Shown here: piece after piece, positions 1-14,544 of the stretch
How the letters are laid out: each line of letters begins with the position of its first letter
Numbering within the stretch: the first letter of the stretch is position 1
DNA from: Rachycentron canadum
Lineage: Eukaryota > Chordata > Actinopteri > Carangiformes > Rachycentridae
Assembly (NCBI GenBank): GCA_038496675.1
Contig: CM076660.1
Coordinates: 17,797,236-17,861,235, forward strand
DNA length: 64,000 nucleotides
Direction of reading: 5' to 3'
Notes under the pieces: model-generated
Databases searched by the model: none
Told to the model about the DNA's origin: nothing
The model's input: only the letters and a program-made list of their open reading frames with translations
Program-made: the position numbers and the translations under genes

Positions 1-124
1 GGAACAAATCAGGATGGAAAAAAAAGTCTTGTAGTCAGATCGAGTCTGCTTAAAGAATTCACATTGATAGAAACAGTAAATGCAGTGTCATCCTCATGGA
101 CTGCATCCTCTCCTGCTCCTATTC

Positions 125-150
125 GTCATCATCATCATCACCATCATCAT
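125..150. repeat. Short imperfect CAT trinucleotide tract
   Basis: A run of CAT/ATC units broken by one ACC. It is a small microsatellite in non-coding DNA with no gene around it. Confidence 0.8.
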
Positions 151-2054
151 GCAGGAAACAAATATTGATAAACCTAAACACTTCTCCAAATGGGATGGTC
201 CTGATTTACATTCACTTACTGAGCTGAGGCTACAGAAGGCAAATTTAATTTAGTGTAAAGCTAGAATAAGCTTAATGTCCTGGACAGCCAACATTACAGC
301 TAAGAAGAAATAAGACCATTAGTAGGAGTGCAAGAGTCAAAGCCACAGGGCCCTGACAATGAATGTAACAAATCTTCCTGTGTAGCTAGAATCATCATTT
401 ATAATAGAGAAACACTAATTAAAGAAACAGGGAATTTTGAGTGTGAGAGGAAGAAAGAAGATTTATTATGTACAGTGGAGTGGGAGGAGGCGGAGTGGGG
501 GCTTCAGAGGAGGGAGGACTGTGGTGAAAGAGAGGACATGAAGGTATTAGATTTTAGGTGAAAGCAGAGACACTGATTGAGGAGCGTGACACTGACTCCA
601 TGAATGATCAACCACTAATGAAGAGTTGATGTGGCGCTGGGTGGAGCCACAGCTCATTCACCACAGGGAAAAGAGAGCTAACCGAAGAGCAAGAACACAA
701 ACAAGCTGCGTTCTGCATCAAAATAATCACGTGCACTTCAGCAAATAAGCCACATCTGTCACGGGTCACAGCAAAAGTTGGCAAAGAGATGGTTCATCTG
801 GCAAGCTTCTTCAGTAATTACGGCAGACTAAACGATAGCACAAGGTCGTCCTGATGAGCCAGAAGTCAGTGCACACCATGTAACTGTGACCTGGTTTGAG
901 GCTGGTTGTGAACGTGTCAGATGTCATCTCCCTCTTACAGAGACCAGGCAGAGAAGGACAAAATGTGTGTATTTGTATGCATTGAATAAACTGGCACTGG
1001 CAAGATTTTTACAGAGGTAATCCTACATAACCATATCTGTATCTCTGGGTGGGTTTAAATGCTGCTAATTTGCAGTAAAGCATTTTAAATTGATGCAAAT
1101 CAACACTTACTGGAACTGTCTAAAAATTATCGGTGTGGGGGTTGTTTGTTTCAGCTAAAGAAGTTGTTCATTAAAAAAAACCAATGCAAAAATTTACAGC
1201 ATGGTTACTGATTCAACCACCATTATATTACTTCAGGTAACAAGCTATAAAGAATGAAATATGTTCCACTAGTTTAGCTTTGATCTCCTTCAGGCTTGTG
1301 ATGGACAGTTTGTTATGTTCACTTACTTATGCTCACATTGTAATTGCTTGTTACCTACAACTACGGATAAATTGGGCCAATGAGGCCTGGGATTTACCTA
1401 CTTTTGATCATCAAACAATAAAAAAAAAAATTAATCCATCAGCAACCACATGTCCTACACTGCTTAGCCTGTCAGAAATAATTATGTAATAATGTATTGG
1501 CTGATTGTGTCATGGACACAACAACACGTTACTTAGTACAGTGTCAACAGCGTCACTTTTTTGTACGTAATCTTTTTTTTACAGATTAAAAAAAGCCCGC
1601 TTTCTCTCAGCAGGCCGCACTGTGTCTGATACCTCTGTTCCAGCAGACATTCACCTCAGGGGTGTGGGGGTGGTGGTTAATCAGCCTGACTTACTCTAAA
1701 TGTGTTCAGTGGTCTATCTCAACAGCTCAACTCAACTCATTTCAACTTCACAGATTCAGGCGTCTTATGCTAGAAGCAGTAGCTAATCTACCCTTTGGCT
1801 GCTAGCAGCACACAGGTCTGATCAGCTGCTACTCCCACAGATTCCTCTGTTTTTCTAAACTTCAGCCCAACCTGCCCACTCAGGTGATACCATGTGAGGG
1901 CATTTATCAGTTTTTGTGCATCTAGAGCCACAAAAGTCTTCATAAAACTTTTTTCCTCTTAAGTAGAACAGTATCTAGCCTCTGATGTGTACATTAGAGG
2001 TGAAATTACAGAAAATTAAAGACACACTTGCACATACAGGTACATAAATGACAT

Positions 2055-2107
2055 AATATTATATTATATTATATTATATTATATTATATTATATTATATT
2101 ATATTAT
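2055..2107. repeat. ATATT pentanucleotide microsatellite
   Basis: About ten head-to-tail copies of a five-base AT-only unit, ending in a degenerate AT-rich flank. It is a simple repeat in non-coding DNA. Confidence 0.95.
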
Positions 2108-5100
2108 TAATAATAGTATATAATATATATTTGTTAGCACCAACACCCTCTCAATCCCCCACCTTCTTAAAATCATTTTCATACATACGTCTCTCCCCCT
2201 TTCTCTATGACAACCTCCACATAACCACAGGACCTATGTCACCAAAATATTTCCTTCCGTTTAAATGAATATCTGATGAGTGCTATTTTTCATATGATTT
2301 AGAAATTAGGTCTAATGGAACAAACACATTGCAGTCATTCTCATTTCTCATTTCAGTGCAGTGTCATAACCTGGTGGATGACTCAGCTTCAAAACTGTTC
2401 ACCTGATAAGGAATTACATGACTGAAGTCAATCACCTGTGACTGGGGACATGAGACACATTTAAGTCCAAAAAACACAATAGCGATGGAGCACAGTTGAA
2501 CTTTGTCCAAGATTTAGATGAGATGAAAACTAGTTTTTGGACTATGTTTCTTAAAACTTTTCACCGCCTTTCTGATAAACCCAGGAATTGAATAAAAAAA
2601 AAAACAGGTATAAATCATTGCAGTAAATAAAAAAAAAAACCCTCAAGACCCAATGTAAGTATCTCATAAAACACAATCAAAGAATAATTTGTGGGTAATA
2701 AATTTAGCGTACAGTCTGTGAAACTTGCAACAGAGGGCCATATCACAGCCGGTTTTACTATAAATGGCTCAAAGCCCTCTTCATCATTTGCATTTTTAGA
2801 ATTGCTACAGTATAAAGATTAAAGAACTGAAGTTGCAATTTCCCTACCTGTCACATCATCCAATTTTAGACAGTGAGATAAAAGTGAGGAAAGCATGTAA
2901 CGTTCAAAGGACTCCTAATAACCACTGGAAAATTCACATTCATGTGAAAGCAAATGGGTTTTGTGAGAACCATAACAATGTCAGCTTTCCAACCGTATCA
3001 CATTTCTGTGGTGCCACAGACTATAAACACAATCACACTTTCAGTCTCTGTCATTCACACAGAAAAAATTTCAGCGCTCATTCTCCCTCTGAACCATTCA
3101 TCTAGTGACATTTTCTCTTAAGAGACACATAAAATAAGCAATAGGTGGGTAAACCATGTCAATCAGCAGTTAAACTGGGAGAAAAGGAGATGTGGAAAAC
3201 AGGAGTGAAAGGAAAGAAGGAAGGGAAGAGCTCAAATGTTCAATTTAGACTATAATATCGCCTTTTCCTATTCATGCAGTCAACAAACCATCTAACCGAA
3301 CCGCAAAGGGTAGTGATCCATTTCAAGATGATAGGAGTCATTTTGACTAGATGAACTGAGGCAGTCCACTCAACTAAACCCAGAGCGGCTGTCAAATTTA
3401 AGTTAAGTGACATGAGCTGCAAACTAATAAATCCTAGCTGATCCCTATATTTTGTCCGACCTTGTGGATAATTTCAATAATTTTTTTATAAATTAATGTC
3501 GGTCGCATCTACTATGTTGTTTCTCCCTTCCTCTCTAAATACTCCTGGGATCTTCCTCCTGCCGGTGATGCCGGAGGGAGGAGAGTAGTTACTGTTGCAC
3601 TGGACTTCAGATTCAGTTATTTTGCCATACGGACCCCCCCAGGCACAAATACTTAAATCCACATGGCAGCCGTTATGAGTAGCCTGCAGAGGCCGATGTG
3701 AGGCTCAGGTTGGCACAGCAGGGTGAGCGATTTGCAAAGGAAATGAAAGGCAGAGTGAGAGACACTCAGGGTTCGGGTGTTTGAGAACATTCTAGACACA
3801 TGTTGGACGATCAGAAGCAGCAATAAGCCTGTTGATCATTTGTTTGTTTCTTATTGTCATTTAAAGACTAAAAGCAGAGACTAAAACCAGAGATGAATGA
3901 ATCAGACTAAGAAATATCTTTATTAAGAGACGCTATCATCTCTTCTTCCTTTGTGTCTAATAATAAAAAGACATCTGGGAACCGCACTGCTGCACTGGGC
4001 AACATGGTCCTTCATTAGCATGAACATACATCAACCCGTAGCTTATTTTGAATTGATTTTACATCCACCTAAATACAGTGACAAGAGCACCAAATGTTTA
4101 TTAATCCACTGCTGAAAATAGTTCCCAATAAGTTTTCTCCTGTTTGAGTAACATTTGCTGATCCTTTTTTGGAAATAAAAATACTTAATAAAACTATGAA
4201 TTTCTGTTTGTTTGTTTATTTGTTTTGTTTTTTGTATTTCATGGGCTTTGACAGTAAATAAAATACAACAGTGCCAGTCTCATCTTTTAAGAGACTGTAA
4301 AGAGTGAATAAAGCTCATCCCCCCACAGCTGAAGACTCGTTAAATTACTTATCAAAGATACCTTGTTGATGATTCCCAATTAATGATCTAATTTTCCACA
4401 CCGCTGGGCCGACTTACTGTGTCCCACAGCATACGGGACAGAAATATTGGAGGCAGGGAAGGGAGACAAAATCACCACAGATGCATATTGTTGATGGGGG
4501 TGGGAGTATTCAGAGGGAATCCTCTATACTCACACATCACCAGCACTTCCCTCACATGGACAGTATATATAGTACATCACGGATCATGGGTCATGGTGTC
4601 ACAGCATTAGGGGAGAGAGCAGTTGTATAACCACACACAAATCTTTTGCCTCTTATTGAGCAAAGTCAAACAAAAAGTGGATTATTGGTTTAAAAAAATA
4701 CAAGTTTTTGGTTGTTCCCTCCACGCTTCTTGGTTAACTCACATTTACAGTACTTCTTCCTCTTCAGGACCAAAGCCAGTGCTCTCACAGTGTCTGCCTA
4801 CTGGTGCAGTTCATACATCCAACAGAACTAAAGTTTGTGAAACCACTGATCTATTATTTGATTCACAACTTTTATAAATTTAAGTAATTTCCCAAACATT
4901 TATGTTGTAACAGCTGCATCAATGCAAAGAGTTTTCTTCTTTTCTGTTTTGTACTATTCAAGACTTTTAACTGTTAACTGCACTTCTCAGATATCCCTCT
5001 GTGTTCTGAACATTTCATTTAAGTTTTTGTCATTTTCTGCAGGATATGAAAAAAAATTAATCAGCAATGAACACTGAATTTTCTTTATACCACAAGTTCA

Positions 5101-8100
5101 AGGTTCCTTATTAACTCCAAGTCACCACAGTCAGCTTCACTGCATGACACAAGAAATGACAACACTTCTTTTTAAACAAAGAGAGAAGATCCAATTAATG
5201 GACACGGATAAAAACATCTATAGTATGAACATATTATTATGCCATATAGGTGAAACGGCATAGTAACAGAAAACAGCTCAACAGCACATTGATTTATTCA
5301 TTTTATGAGATGTGATTCTTTTGTCTTTGAACAACAAACAGATCAGCTACTATCTCTGAGCTTTTGTCTTGCACTTTTCATCCTGCAGCTTTAAAGTCAG
5401 TACTGTACACTGGCCTTTGGGCTTCAATAATAGGAAGCAGAGAACTATGCTGGTTATTTGTATATGAATTAAGAAGTGACATTTGCCCTAAGTGATGACT
5501 GACCAGCTGATAATATGAATGAACCAGAGAGGAATGAGAGGGTAACGTGTATAGCATGATGCTAATCTGTAAGTCAACAGTGAAAATGGGTCTTGAGTTG
5601 TAAATAGAAATGTTAGGCACCTTTGAAATTGCTTTATTTGAAGGAACAGTTTCAGTGACAGCCCTCACTCTCCCAGCAGGAGCCACAGGGGAGAGAAACT
5701 GAGGGCAGCTATTGATCCAGTGATCTGCTCTGCATGTGGGCTGGGAGTCATGGGTGCAATACAGTCCTTTAATTCCACTAACCTACATAAAACGGTTTTA
5801 TGGCAGAAGGAGGCAGAAAAAGCCTCAAAGTCTGCAAGGAGGTCAGAGCTGCATCCAGCTCCCTGGTGCAGTAAATGGCATCACGCCAAGCTGCGAGAAC
5901 GGCTCTGGATGTTGCTGCTGTTGATTTTCTGTCACACCTTTCTCATCTGTCCTTCCCAGTGCAACATCTGCCAGAACTTTAACAGGATCAAAGAGGTCAT
6001 CAGGGACAGATGTTCCCACTTTTATACCTGAGTGTTTATAGTAAATGACCTCTTTCTAAAATTAAGACTCGATGTTGACTTTGCTAATTGGACTTTTTAA
6101 ATGAATTTTAAATGACTTAATTTAAATCAGTGACATTGGCCTTCTTTCCCTCAGTCTTACAGCATAAGGTCATTGGCCAATATTACAACAAATTCCATGA
6201 AAAGACCAAAACCAACAATGTCTGACATCACCTATCAGTTCTATCCTGTGTCCTGTCTGTGGCACGAAGGAACATTTCTTTTTGCTGAAGAATCTTTAAA
6301 AACAGCAATTTTGTAAAACAATTACAAAAGTAGTTTTCAGCAGGCATTATGGAAACAAGTAAATGGTGCATTTCTGGGAGACTATTTTCAGCTGTGGATT
6401 AAAATACATTCATTGCCTTCAAAGTATTTTTGTATTTCCAGCAGCTGGACAGTGAATGTGAGGTTGATTCAAAATAAACTACAGTGCCCCTGTTGATCGT
6501 TCAAAACAACATATCACAAGTCTGGCTCATGGACAACAATAGAATGGGATGGAATAGGAATAAGCTACATTGGCCTGTGGCTACACAGGCAGTGATTGTT
6601 AGTGGGAGTAATTCATTTTGGTTGGAGTTTTCACCACAATAAAAATACATCAACAGATATATTATGATTAAATAGCATTTCTAATTTCATTTTGTTTTTC
6701 ATTCACAAACAAATCATTGCATGAAACCTCTGAAGCGTGTAGTTATAGTGTTCTTTGTCAGATCTTTAATTCAGTCAAGCAAGCAAGCTACTGTACACAC
6801 TCAATAGTAAACATATAGATTATCTTCAGCCTTTATGTGGGGAAGTTGGCCTCACATAAGGAGTGTATATATATATTTGTGCTACGTACTGTATGTACAA
6901 GTGGGTCCACAAATAATGGATGAAATAACTGTGAGCCAACGCATGAGGAGGAACTAGACTGATAATAGAGCCACCACAATGCAGATTTATTTCATCATTG
7001 TGCATTACTATCCATCCAACCCACCCCACCCCCCACCCCTCCTTCTCTCTTTATTATGCCTTGCTGCTTGTGCACAAGGACAGGAATGCGCTTCAGTAGC
7101 TTGTGCCAGTTGCGGCACATACGTGGCCCATGACAGTGTTGCCAGTGTGAGGCTTGAGTGATAGCTGCAGGCGCTCTGAAGGCTGCTCTACACATACACA
7201 TCCGCTAAGAGCCATTTAGATGCTGTTAATCAGGGCAGCACACACTCAACAATACACTTGATTGTGTTTCCTCTGAAACAGTGGTGGTCCTCTGTGTTGC
7301 GTGGAGGTCCTGCATGAGCCTGTAAATGCACTCATGCATTACAAGGGCTTGACCCAGATCACAGATAGACGTAATAATGCATGACAGGTTGTCCTTTTGA
7401 AAGCCCTGTGTCCTAAAAGGCAGACTGGCCACTTACAGCTTCCATGTCTGATACCCTGATGACAAAAGGAATGATCTGCTATAAACTCCTGAGTTCCACT
7501 GTATGTTTTTATTTTTTATCTATGAAGCAAATCCACACTGTGAGAGTATCACATATCAGACACTGCTTGTTCCAACATTCATTAAAGCTACATGATGCTC
7601 ACTTTGAGTGAAATATTCAAACCCAAGATATCATGTTTTTATGGCTGCACCATTCCATAGATTTAGAGGTGCTGTGCATCAATTATACATATTTTGTGTA
7701 TTTGGGATATAAATATGGGTACATAAAGTAAATAACTTTGGCTGCACACTATGATTTTTCTTAAGAGGCCATATATTAAGCACTCACGTTAATGTACATG
7801 ATATGAGGCTTTGACTTTGAACATGTAAACTTAACATTCACAAAAAGCTCAGCAAAGATCTCATTCCAAACACAAGAAGCTCTAAAAATACTCCTGGTAC
7901 GTGTTCACATACCAGGATGTCAACTTAAGCACAGTTTCCATGGCATCGTGAGCATATTCCGATTATATTTATTCATTATACATGGGGACGTGTGAGCATG
8001 ACATTAAAGATGCATACAAACAGCTCATCCAAAGACCTTAAAGGCGCTCCTCAACAAACAAACAAAAATGATGTATTATTCAGACCATCTTATGTTGTGA

Positions 8101-11100
8101 AACTGTACCACAAAATTCCTCTGCTTTGAGTTAGTCAGAATTAATGAGGCTGAATTTATCTTCTGAGTGGTGTCATCTGAAGGACACACACTCATGTAGA
8201 GAGGAGGGTGACAGTTTATCCTGGTTAAACATTTACATTTTATATTTCACATAAGTGACCTGATGAACTGTAATCCAGCAATTTGGTTGCGTTGATGATC
8301 TTTAGCGAAGGATTTGGATTTTACTTATTCTCATTTTGTACAGTTATTAATGTTGTCAGCAGCGACAGCAAAGACCTGCAGGGTGGCTGATACTGGAGGC
8401 TGGACCTGCTCCTCAACATCTCTGGATGTACAGTGAGCATGCTAAGCAGAGAAAAGTGTTTTTCTCATTTCAAATCCACCTCTGTGAGATGCTGAAGCTG
8501 AAAAACTGCAGCTGCTCTCGTCTAGGTTTCAAAGAGGTATTGAAATTTCATTAGTGCAAGAAGGATCAGGATCAGGAACATGAATGCTCTGAACCTCAGG
8601 CATATTGTTTAGCCATTCATCTCTGAAACATGTAAACAGACCAAATCTGTCCATGACGGTGTCTGACGCTCCAGCTGGATCTGCAGCACATGCTGGTGAG
8701 TATTCATCTCTCTCCATGATTTAGTCTGTTAACGTTTCTGGATGTCTCCTCAAGCGTTTAACCTTGTCAGAGATAGGCTGGGATCCATTAAGATTTCCTG
8801 AAAGGGTTGAGCATTATGGGCTCATTTAGAATGACTTCCATTTTTAATAAACTGCTCACAGCCCTGCAGATCAGATACCGAGGAGGTGCACTTAACAATG
8901 CCGGAGAGAGAGATATGCCTCATAATTTATCTTGTGCAAAAGCTCAAGAAATCACACCAGTGCATGATTTTTAGCCCTTTCATTTCTGCTCCTTCCTCCT
9001 CTTTGTGGAAACTCTTTTCATGCCACGCGCTCTTAGTTGTGATATATTCAACATGTTTAAAAGCTGCCTCGTCATCTTTTCAGATCTGCCCTGCTGAAGC
9101 TCCAGTGTGGATGTCTTTTTATGGGTGTTTACCTTCTTTAACAGACTTGGATTATTTGTTTGTACTTTGCATCACTGCTGCCAACTGAATCTATAACAGT
9201 CTGGACAGGCTTGTTAAAGTAGATCACTGGCAGGGAAACTGTCCTCTGGATATTAACACTGGTGATTTTACATTTTAACAGCACACTTAAAATTACACTG
9301 GTGTTTGTATCAGCGCACAATCACGCCTAAAGAAGGACGTGTGTGGAAAGGTAATGATATCACCTGAAGCAGAAATAATGAGATGAAAGTGGAGCGTACA
9401 GGGTTAACGGACAGTGAGAGGGGTGATGGGTGCCAGAAGGGAGGGTGAGGTTAATGGAACTGGAGGAGTAAAAAGTGTGGGGAAAGCTGTTTCAATGGTA
9501 TGTGAATTGAAAATGCCTTTTTAGTAGCTGAATCAATATGCAGTGTCTTTGTTTTGAGAACCTGTTGGTCAGTGGAGACTCTTTCACTACAGAGGTAAGA
9601 GAGTGTGAGTCAAAGAGAAGCACAAAGTAAAGACCTTTCCATCTTTAACGCACCTCTATTTAAACTCATAACACAAACCCCATCATGTTAGCATATTCAG
9701 AAGGAATCTCAAACTCACTCTTTCCATTCAAAAATCAAAACATGTCAACTCTGCTGCTATCCACCCAGCATATTTCTCTAGCAAAGAAATATTCTGCTGG
9801 AGAAATATATATCTTTATCCTTCCAATATCTCTTAGGTTGACCTGCATGATTAAGTAAAGGCAGCACTGTGGGCACAGCATGAGTCAGTTTTCTCAGATC
9901 TATTCACAGATGTTAGGTGCTGCAAAATTAAAGTTGCTTGTGTAAATGCCACTGAGTCAGAGCAGGACAAAGGTAAGAGGGAAGAAGTAGACATGCACCA
10001 CAAAGGATCATTCTCACTTGTCCTCCAACACAAGGCTTTTTGGCCAATGGTGCACTCAGAAGCTCACTGAGCAATTTCATAAAGCCATAGTATGCTGCTG
10101 CTTTCACCCACAACACAAAAAGAAAGAGGATTCACTCATTAGCTGGAATGTAATAATTTACTTACCAGTGTTAATTTACAAACTGGCACTGCCAGGTGAA
10201 AACCTCTCAACTGGTTATTTTTAATTTCGAACTTCAATTAAAGCTGTGGACAACACAAATGTGTTGACCCTCAGGTTAATGCAACCTCTTCAAACCAATG
10301 ACAAAATCCAACAGAAATAATTTTAAAAAATCATCAGACAATGGTGACAGTAAACACAGTCTTTTTGTTTCAAGTTTAATGTTTCTCTTTGATTTATTGT
10401 TCATGCAGTCAGTTAAAAAACAAACGTTTTATCGCAGAAAGTCAATATTGCACAAGTATAAAGTTCAGGGACCTTTCGCAAGACAGAGTCAAAATAAGAA
10501 CAATCAGAATTAGCAGCCACAGTATCCTGACTCTGGATCAAGCTTCAAAAGGCCTGGATCCTACAGTTCCCACAATGCAACTCAATAGAATCTTTCATTA
10601 GATGCTCCCTGTCTGTTAAATGCCCTCATTTTTCAGACTCAATGTCCTCAGTTTATTACAAAGGTTTTCTGTCTCATAGCAGAAGTCTCAACCCTGAAGA
10701 CATCCTGTGAGTTATTTTCTCAGGCTTCAATAAGATCCTTCCAAAGCTTCAGAAGATATTATGCAACTGTTTTAACAGGCCATGATGAGTAAACTGGCCT
10801 TGAAGTGCCCCTTTCACCATCTGCTCGCCCCATGAATCTCATATTTTCATTTAATCTTTCTCCAGTCTGACTGTACAGTTTGCATCATATAGCAGGAGTA
10901 AGCATAGTGCCCCTTGTTTCCCCTTGGAGCCCAACTCAAACACATTCTGCAGGTACTGAACCAATACTAAACAGACCTCATCTCTATGTGTGATCTGCTA
11001 TGAAAAGTCATCAACAAACGGATTCTAGCAGTGTGAAGGTGCTGCTGGAAAATATTTCCACGTTTTGTCTGTGCATGCTGCTGACTGAAGGAAGTCCACT

Positions 11101-12224
11101 TGGTTCTTGGGTCACTCCCAGGCTGTACGGATTATAATTGATGATATTGAGCAAGTGTTCCTTCCAGATCTGTCTTTGTCATGCTCAATATATTACATTT
11201 ATTCTGTGCGAATCATTCATCCGGGAACTGACTTGATTAATGACTCAATGACACATTATATTCATGTTATCCATCGGTTCTCAATTGCTCATTGTGGCCC
11301 TCGTGCTGTCAGTGCCAAGCACCCTACTGACCCCCGGTGGTCTGGGATTTATGGTGCAGCACTCAAGACCATGGACAGCGTCAGAGTTCATGAAGCTCAT
11401 CAGTGAACTAATAGAGCACTGTGGGTTTTTGATGGGTAACATTTTGTGACATACACCACATATTACCATGAGTCACATATTTTAATAGTCTGTTAAATAT
11501 TTCATTAAGCACACTCATCAGCTAAAACACTTAATGTACAGTTTTAACATAAAGCTGTAGCTGCACAAAAGAGGCTACTCTCCTATGTTAATTTTTCAAA
11601 AAGCTCCAAGGACTCAAAGAAAAAAGAGAACTAACCCATCTGGAAAAATGTCCACAACTGTAATTAGATCAGATCTCAAAGGACTTTTTTGAAGCACTTT
11701 TGTTTGATTGTTACCAGGAAGTTAATAACAGCTTTTATGGTGCTTTCAGAGGTGTCTGTGGAGCTGTTGATATGCTTAAGATGACATTTTAATTCTACCT
11801 TCTGATCAATATTTAATTCCTTGTAGATCTAAATATAGTTTCGGTTTGCCATGCCAACAGTTTGTGTGATTTTTATGAGCAAACATTTGCTTCTTCCTGC
11901 AGAGACAAAAGTCTTGTCCTTCAGAAAGTGCAGCTGTTTGTAAGCGATGCGGTGGCAGTAACAGCAGCCTTTGCTGCAGCACACAGTCTGTAGAATATAT
12001 GAAGCGAGGAGTTTGATTAGCCCGGAGGCTCAGCAGGGGATTCATCTGCTGCCAACAATCAATGAACAGCCCGCGAAGCATGCCAATCAGTTTTATTGGT
12101 CTCTACTTAGTGCTGTGTTGTCACATGCATCATCACCACCACTATAACATTACCTTTCGTAACTCTAGCAGTGGAGATGACTGTCAATCCACCACTTGGG
12201 TCTAAACTGAAATAGCTCAGCAGC

Positions 12225-12665
12225 TGTTCCATAAATTGCCATGAAATTTTGCACAGGCATTCATGGTCCCAGAGGATGAATCCAAATTACTGGTAAACCC
12301 CGGACATTTCCTTTAGAGCCACAAGCAGATCGAAAATTTCTGAGTGACATATCAACATCTTTTAGATGGACTGGAATAGCCCTTTGTACAGACATCATGG
12401 TTCCCTGAGGATGTCTCCTACTGGCTTTAGTGATCCCTGAGTTTTCCTCACAATTTTTGGTTTTGAGTGAACATCTCAACAACTATTGGATGGATTGTCA
12501 CGACATGTGCTACATACATTTATTTTTCTTCACGGTAATGACCTTTCACAAATTTGGTGACCTTTTATCTAGAACCACCAAAATTTTATTTTTTCTAAAA
12601 CCCACCATCCCACCTGTGGGTCACTTGGTTATTCTACCTCTATCCATCTCAATCTTCACAAAATA
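12225..12665. repeat. Dispersed fish repeat with internal subrepeats
   Basis: The phrase 'catgaaatttt...ggcattcatggtccc' followed by 'gaggatgaatcc' recurs about 130 bp later as 'gacatcatggttccctgagg' with 'tactggctttagtgatccctgag'. The block 'caacaactattggatggatt' then follows. I know this wording as a high-copy dispersed repeat of percomorph genomes, often present as several linked copies of one unit. The copy here is degenerate and codes for nothing. Family name and limits are uncertain. Confidence 0.6.
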
Positions 12666-13254
12666 TTGACAAATTCTACATTGTTTGAGAGCTCTAAAGT
12701 TCCCAATTCTATTTGCAAAGGATTTCAGGATCTTCACATCACTGCAACAGCTGCTCACAGAAAATTGGCTCAGACTTGTGGCTATTGCTAAAATGTGCCA
12801 CCACAGGCCTTATATTCCTGTCTATGTCAAAAAAATGTCTATATTTTTACTTATGTAACTTTCATTATCTTTCTTCATTCTTTCTGGATGTGAAAATTAA
12901 AGCATTAACAAGATCATGAGCATTAACAAGGGTAGAAGAACAATAACCTTGTAATTGCATTCATTATTTGAGGCTTGTGCACAAAATGCAGGTGTCTGGT
13001 AACACATAATCATTGTACCTGCTAAACAAACTCTGTGCCTAAATACAGCCTCACATAGGCATTAGTGTAGCAAACCTCATACTAAACACTGGCTGTAATT
13101 TAGTGAGGTGTAATTCAGTATAATGAAGGTCCTGTATCATTGGGTGGACATGGTGTCCTTTTCTGTCCTACCCTGTGCCTGTTCATTGTCTCCTGTGATG
13201 ATTTATGTTTCAAACATTTATGTGACCTGATGATGATCCTGATGGGGCACATAT

Positions 13255-13319
13255 GCATGTAACAATTCAATGTCACGGACATGTGTCATGCATGTCCATG
13301 ACATTGGATTGTTACATGC
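13255..13319. repeat. Long near-perfect inverted repeat (hairpin)
   Basis: Two 29-base arms (13255-13283 and 13291-13319) are reverse complements at 27 of 29 positions, with a 7-base loop (tgtcatg). The two differences are a C-A mismatch and a T-G pair. On plus-strand RNA the second is a U-G wobble. On minus-strand RNA the first becomes a G-U wobble. Only isolated bases pair beyond the arms, so the structure has sharp edges. It could be a small fold-back element, a microRNA-like precursor or a recently formed palindrome. No gene overlaps it. Confidence 0.85.
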
Positions 13320-14017
13320 ACACATCATTTAAATTGATGCATTTATAGAATAATCAAGTAATGTACTATTAGACATTTTAGAAACAGCATAAATTTGATT
13401 AGAAGTTGAGACAGGGGTCATCTGACACAGGACGAGATGGAGCAACAGCTGAAACGAGACAGTGAGGACACTAGGACAGAGGACAGGACACAGCCACCTA
13501 ATGGTTCAATAAACTCATTACATAGGATGACATAGTGTTGCCCCCAACTAGTAATATGGAAAGTGACTGAGAAATAGACTTGCAGCTCAGCCATACTACA
13601 GGCTCAGCAGTGGCAGTAGTACTTCCTGTTCATGCTACCCGACGTATTCATATTACAAACACTGCAGATTTCTTCCAGTAAACTTGGATCTGATTACCTA
13701 CTTTTACAAACACCATTTTAGAAGCAGATGACTGATAACTTTACATCTTCTTTTGACATAAATTGAAGCATTACTGAATTTTAATGAGACATTTTCACTC
13801 TTGTTATGAAAAGGTACGTTTCAAATAGCTTTTATCAAATGGAAGGGTTCTCAAACTTCCTGCATAATTTATTATGTTTGCATTTAGTACCAATAATTCA
13901 CTGTCAGTCTGTGGTCTGCGCTGACAGTGCTTTGTGAGCACTCCTTCTCACAGACATTTTAAGAACAGTTACAACACTCAAAAGACAAAACGCACAACCA
14001 TCTATTTAAAAGTAATG

Positions 14018-14513
14018 TTTATTTTGCACCGACCAAAAAATCTTGGTGCAAAAGATAAATTCCCAGTTATGACATCAGTGACAGTGCATCTCAGTAAAAT
14101 AGTAATGCTTAACCAAAGAAAGAGAAAAATACCATTTACTACATCAAATGAATATCAACACCAATAAAAGCACAGTTTAAGTATAAATTCAATTTTCAAA
14201 CACAAAAAAACAGTTACCTTTAAACAGACAAAGGCGGCAAACAACAAGAAAATAATACAGTCACTTGCAATAATGCTTCATCTGGTAAAGAAACATCAGC
14301 ACAGCCAATCTCCCTCTGCCACTCATGCTCTCACACAGCCACACACACACAAACACAAACACACACGCAAATATGGTGCTGGTACAAAACAGGAGCCGAA
14401 TGATCATAATCCCATTACCACAGCATCAAAATCAATTACATGTAATAAATATCAGTAAAAGCACCTTTAAAGCTGAAATGTGTTTAATTGATCAACTGAC
14501 TGTGCAACATGTA

Positions 14514-14544
<31 letters not shown>

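Larger units (their letters stand above)
1..13980. other. Gene-free stretch, no supported exons
   Basis: I read this on both strands and found no stretch that matches a protein family and is also flanked by usable splice sites. Open frames here are short (about 100 codons or less), have no recognisable domains and look like chance. It holds AT-rich DNA, small simple repeats, one dispersed fish repeat (about 12.2-12.6 kb) and one long hairpin (about 13.26-13.32 kb), listed separately. It lies beyond the 3' end of rps6ka4, so it is either intergenic or an intron of a gene outside the window. Confidence 0.6.

Noticed and set aside
5720..6031. Plus-strand 103-codon frame with a hydrophobic stretch and several cysteines
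   Set aside because: No family match and an overlapping second frame of similar quality. It is isolated in gene-free DNA.
8529..8717. Minus-strand 62-codon frame with a protein-like composition
   Set aside because: No recognisable domain, no convincing splice partners and no neighbouring exons; chance is enough.
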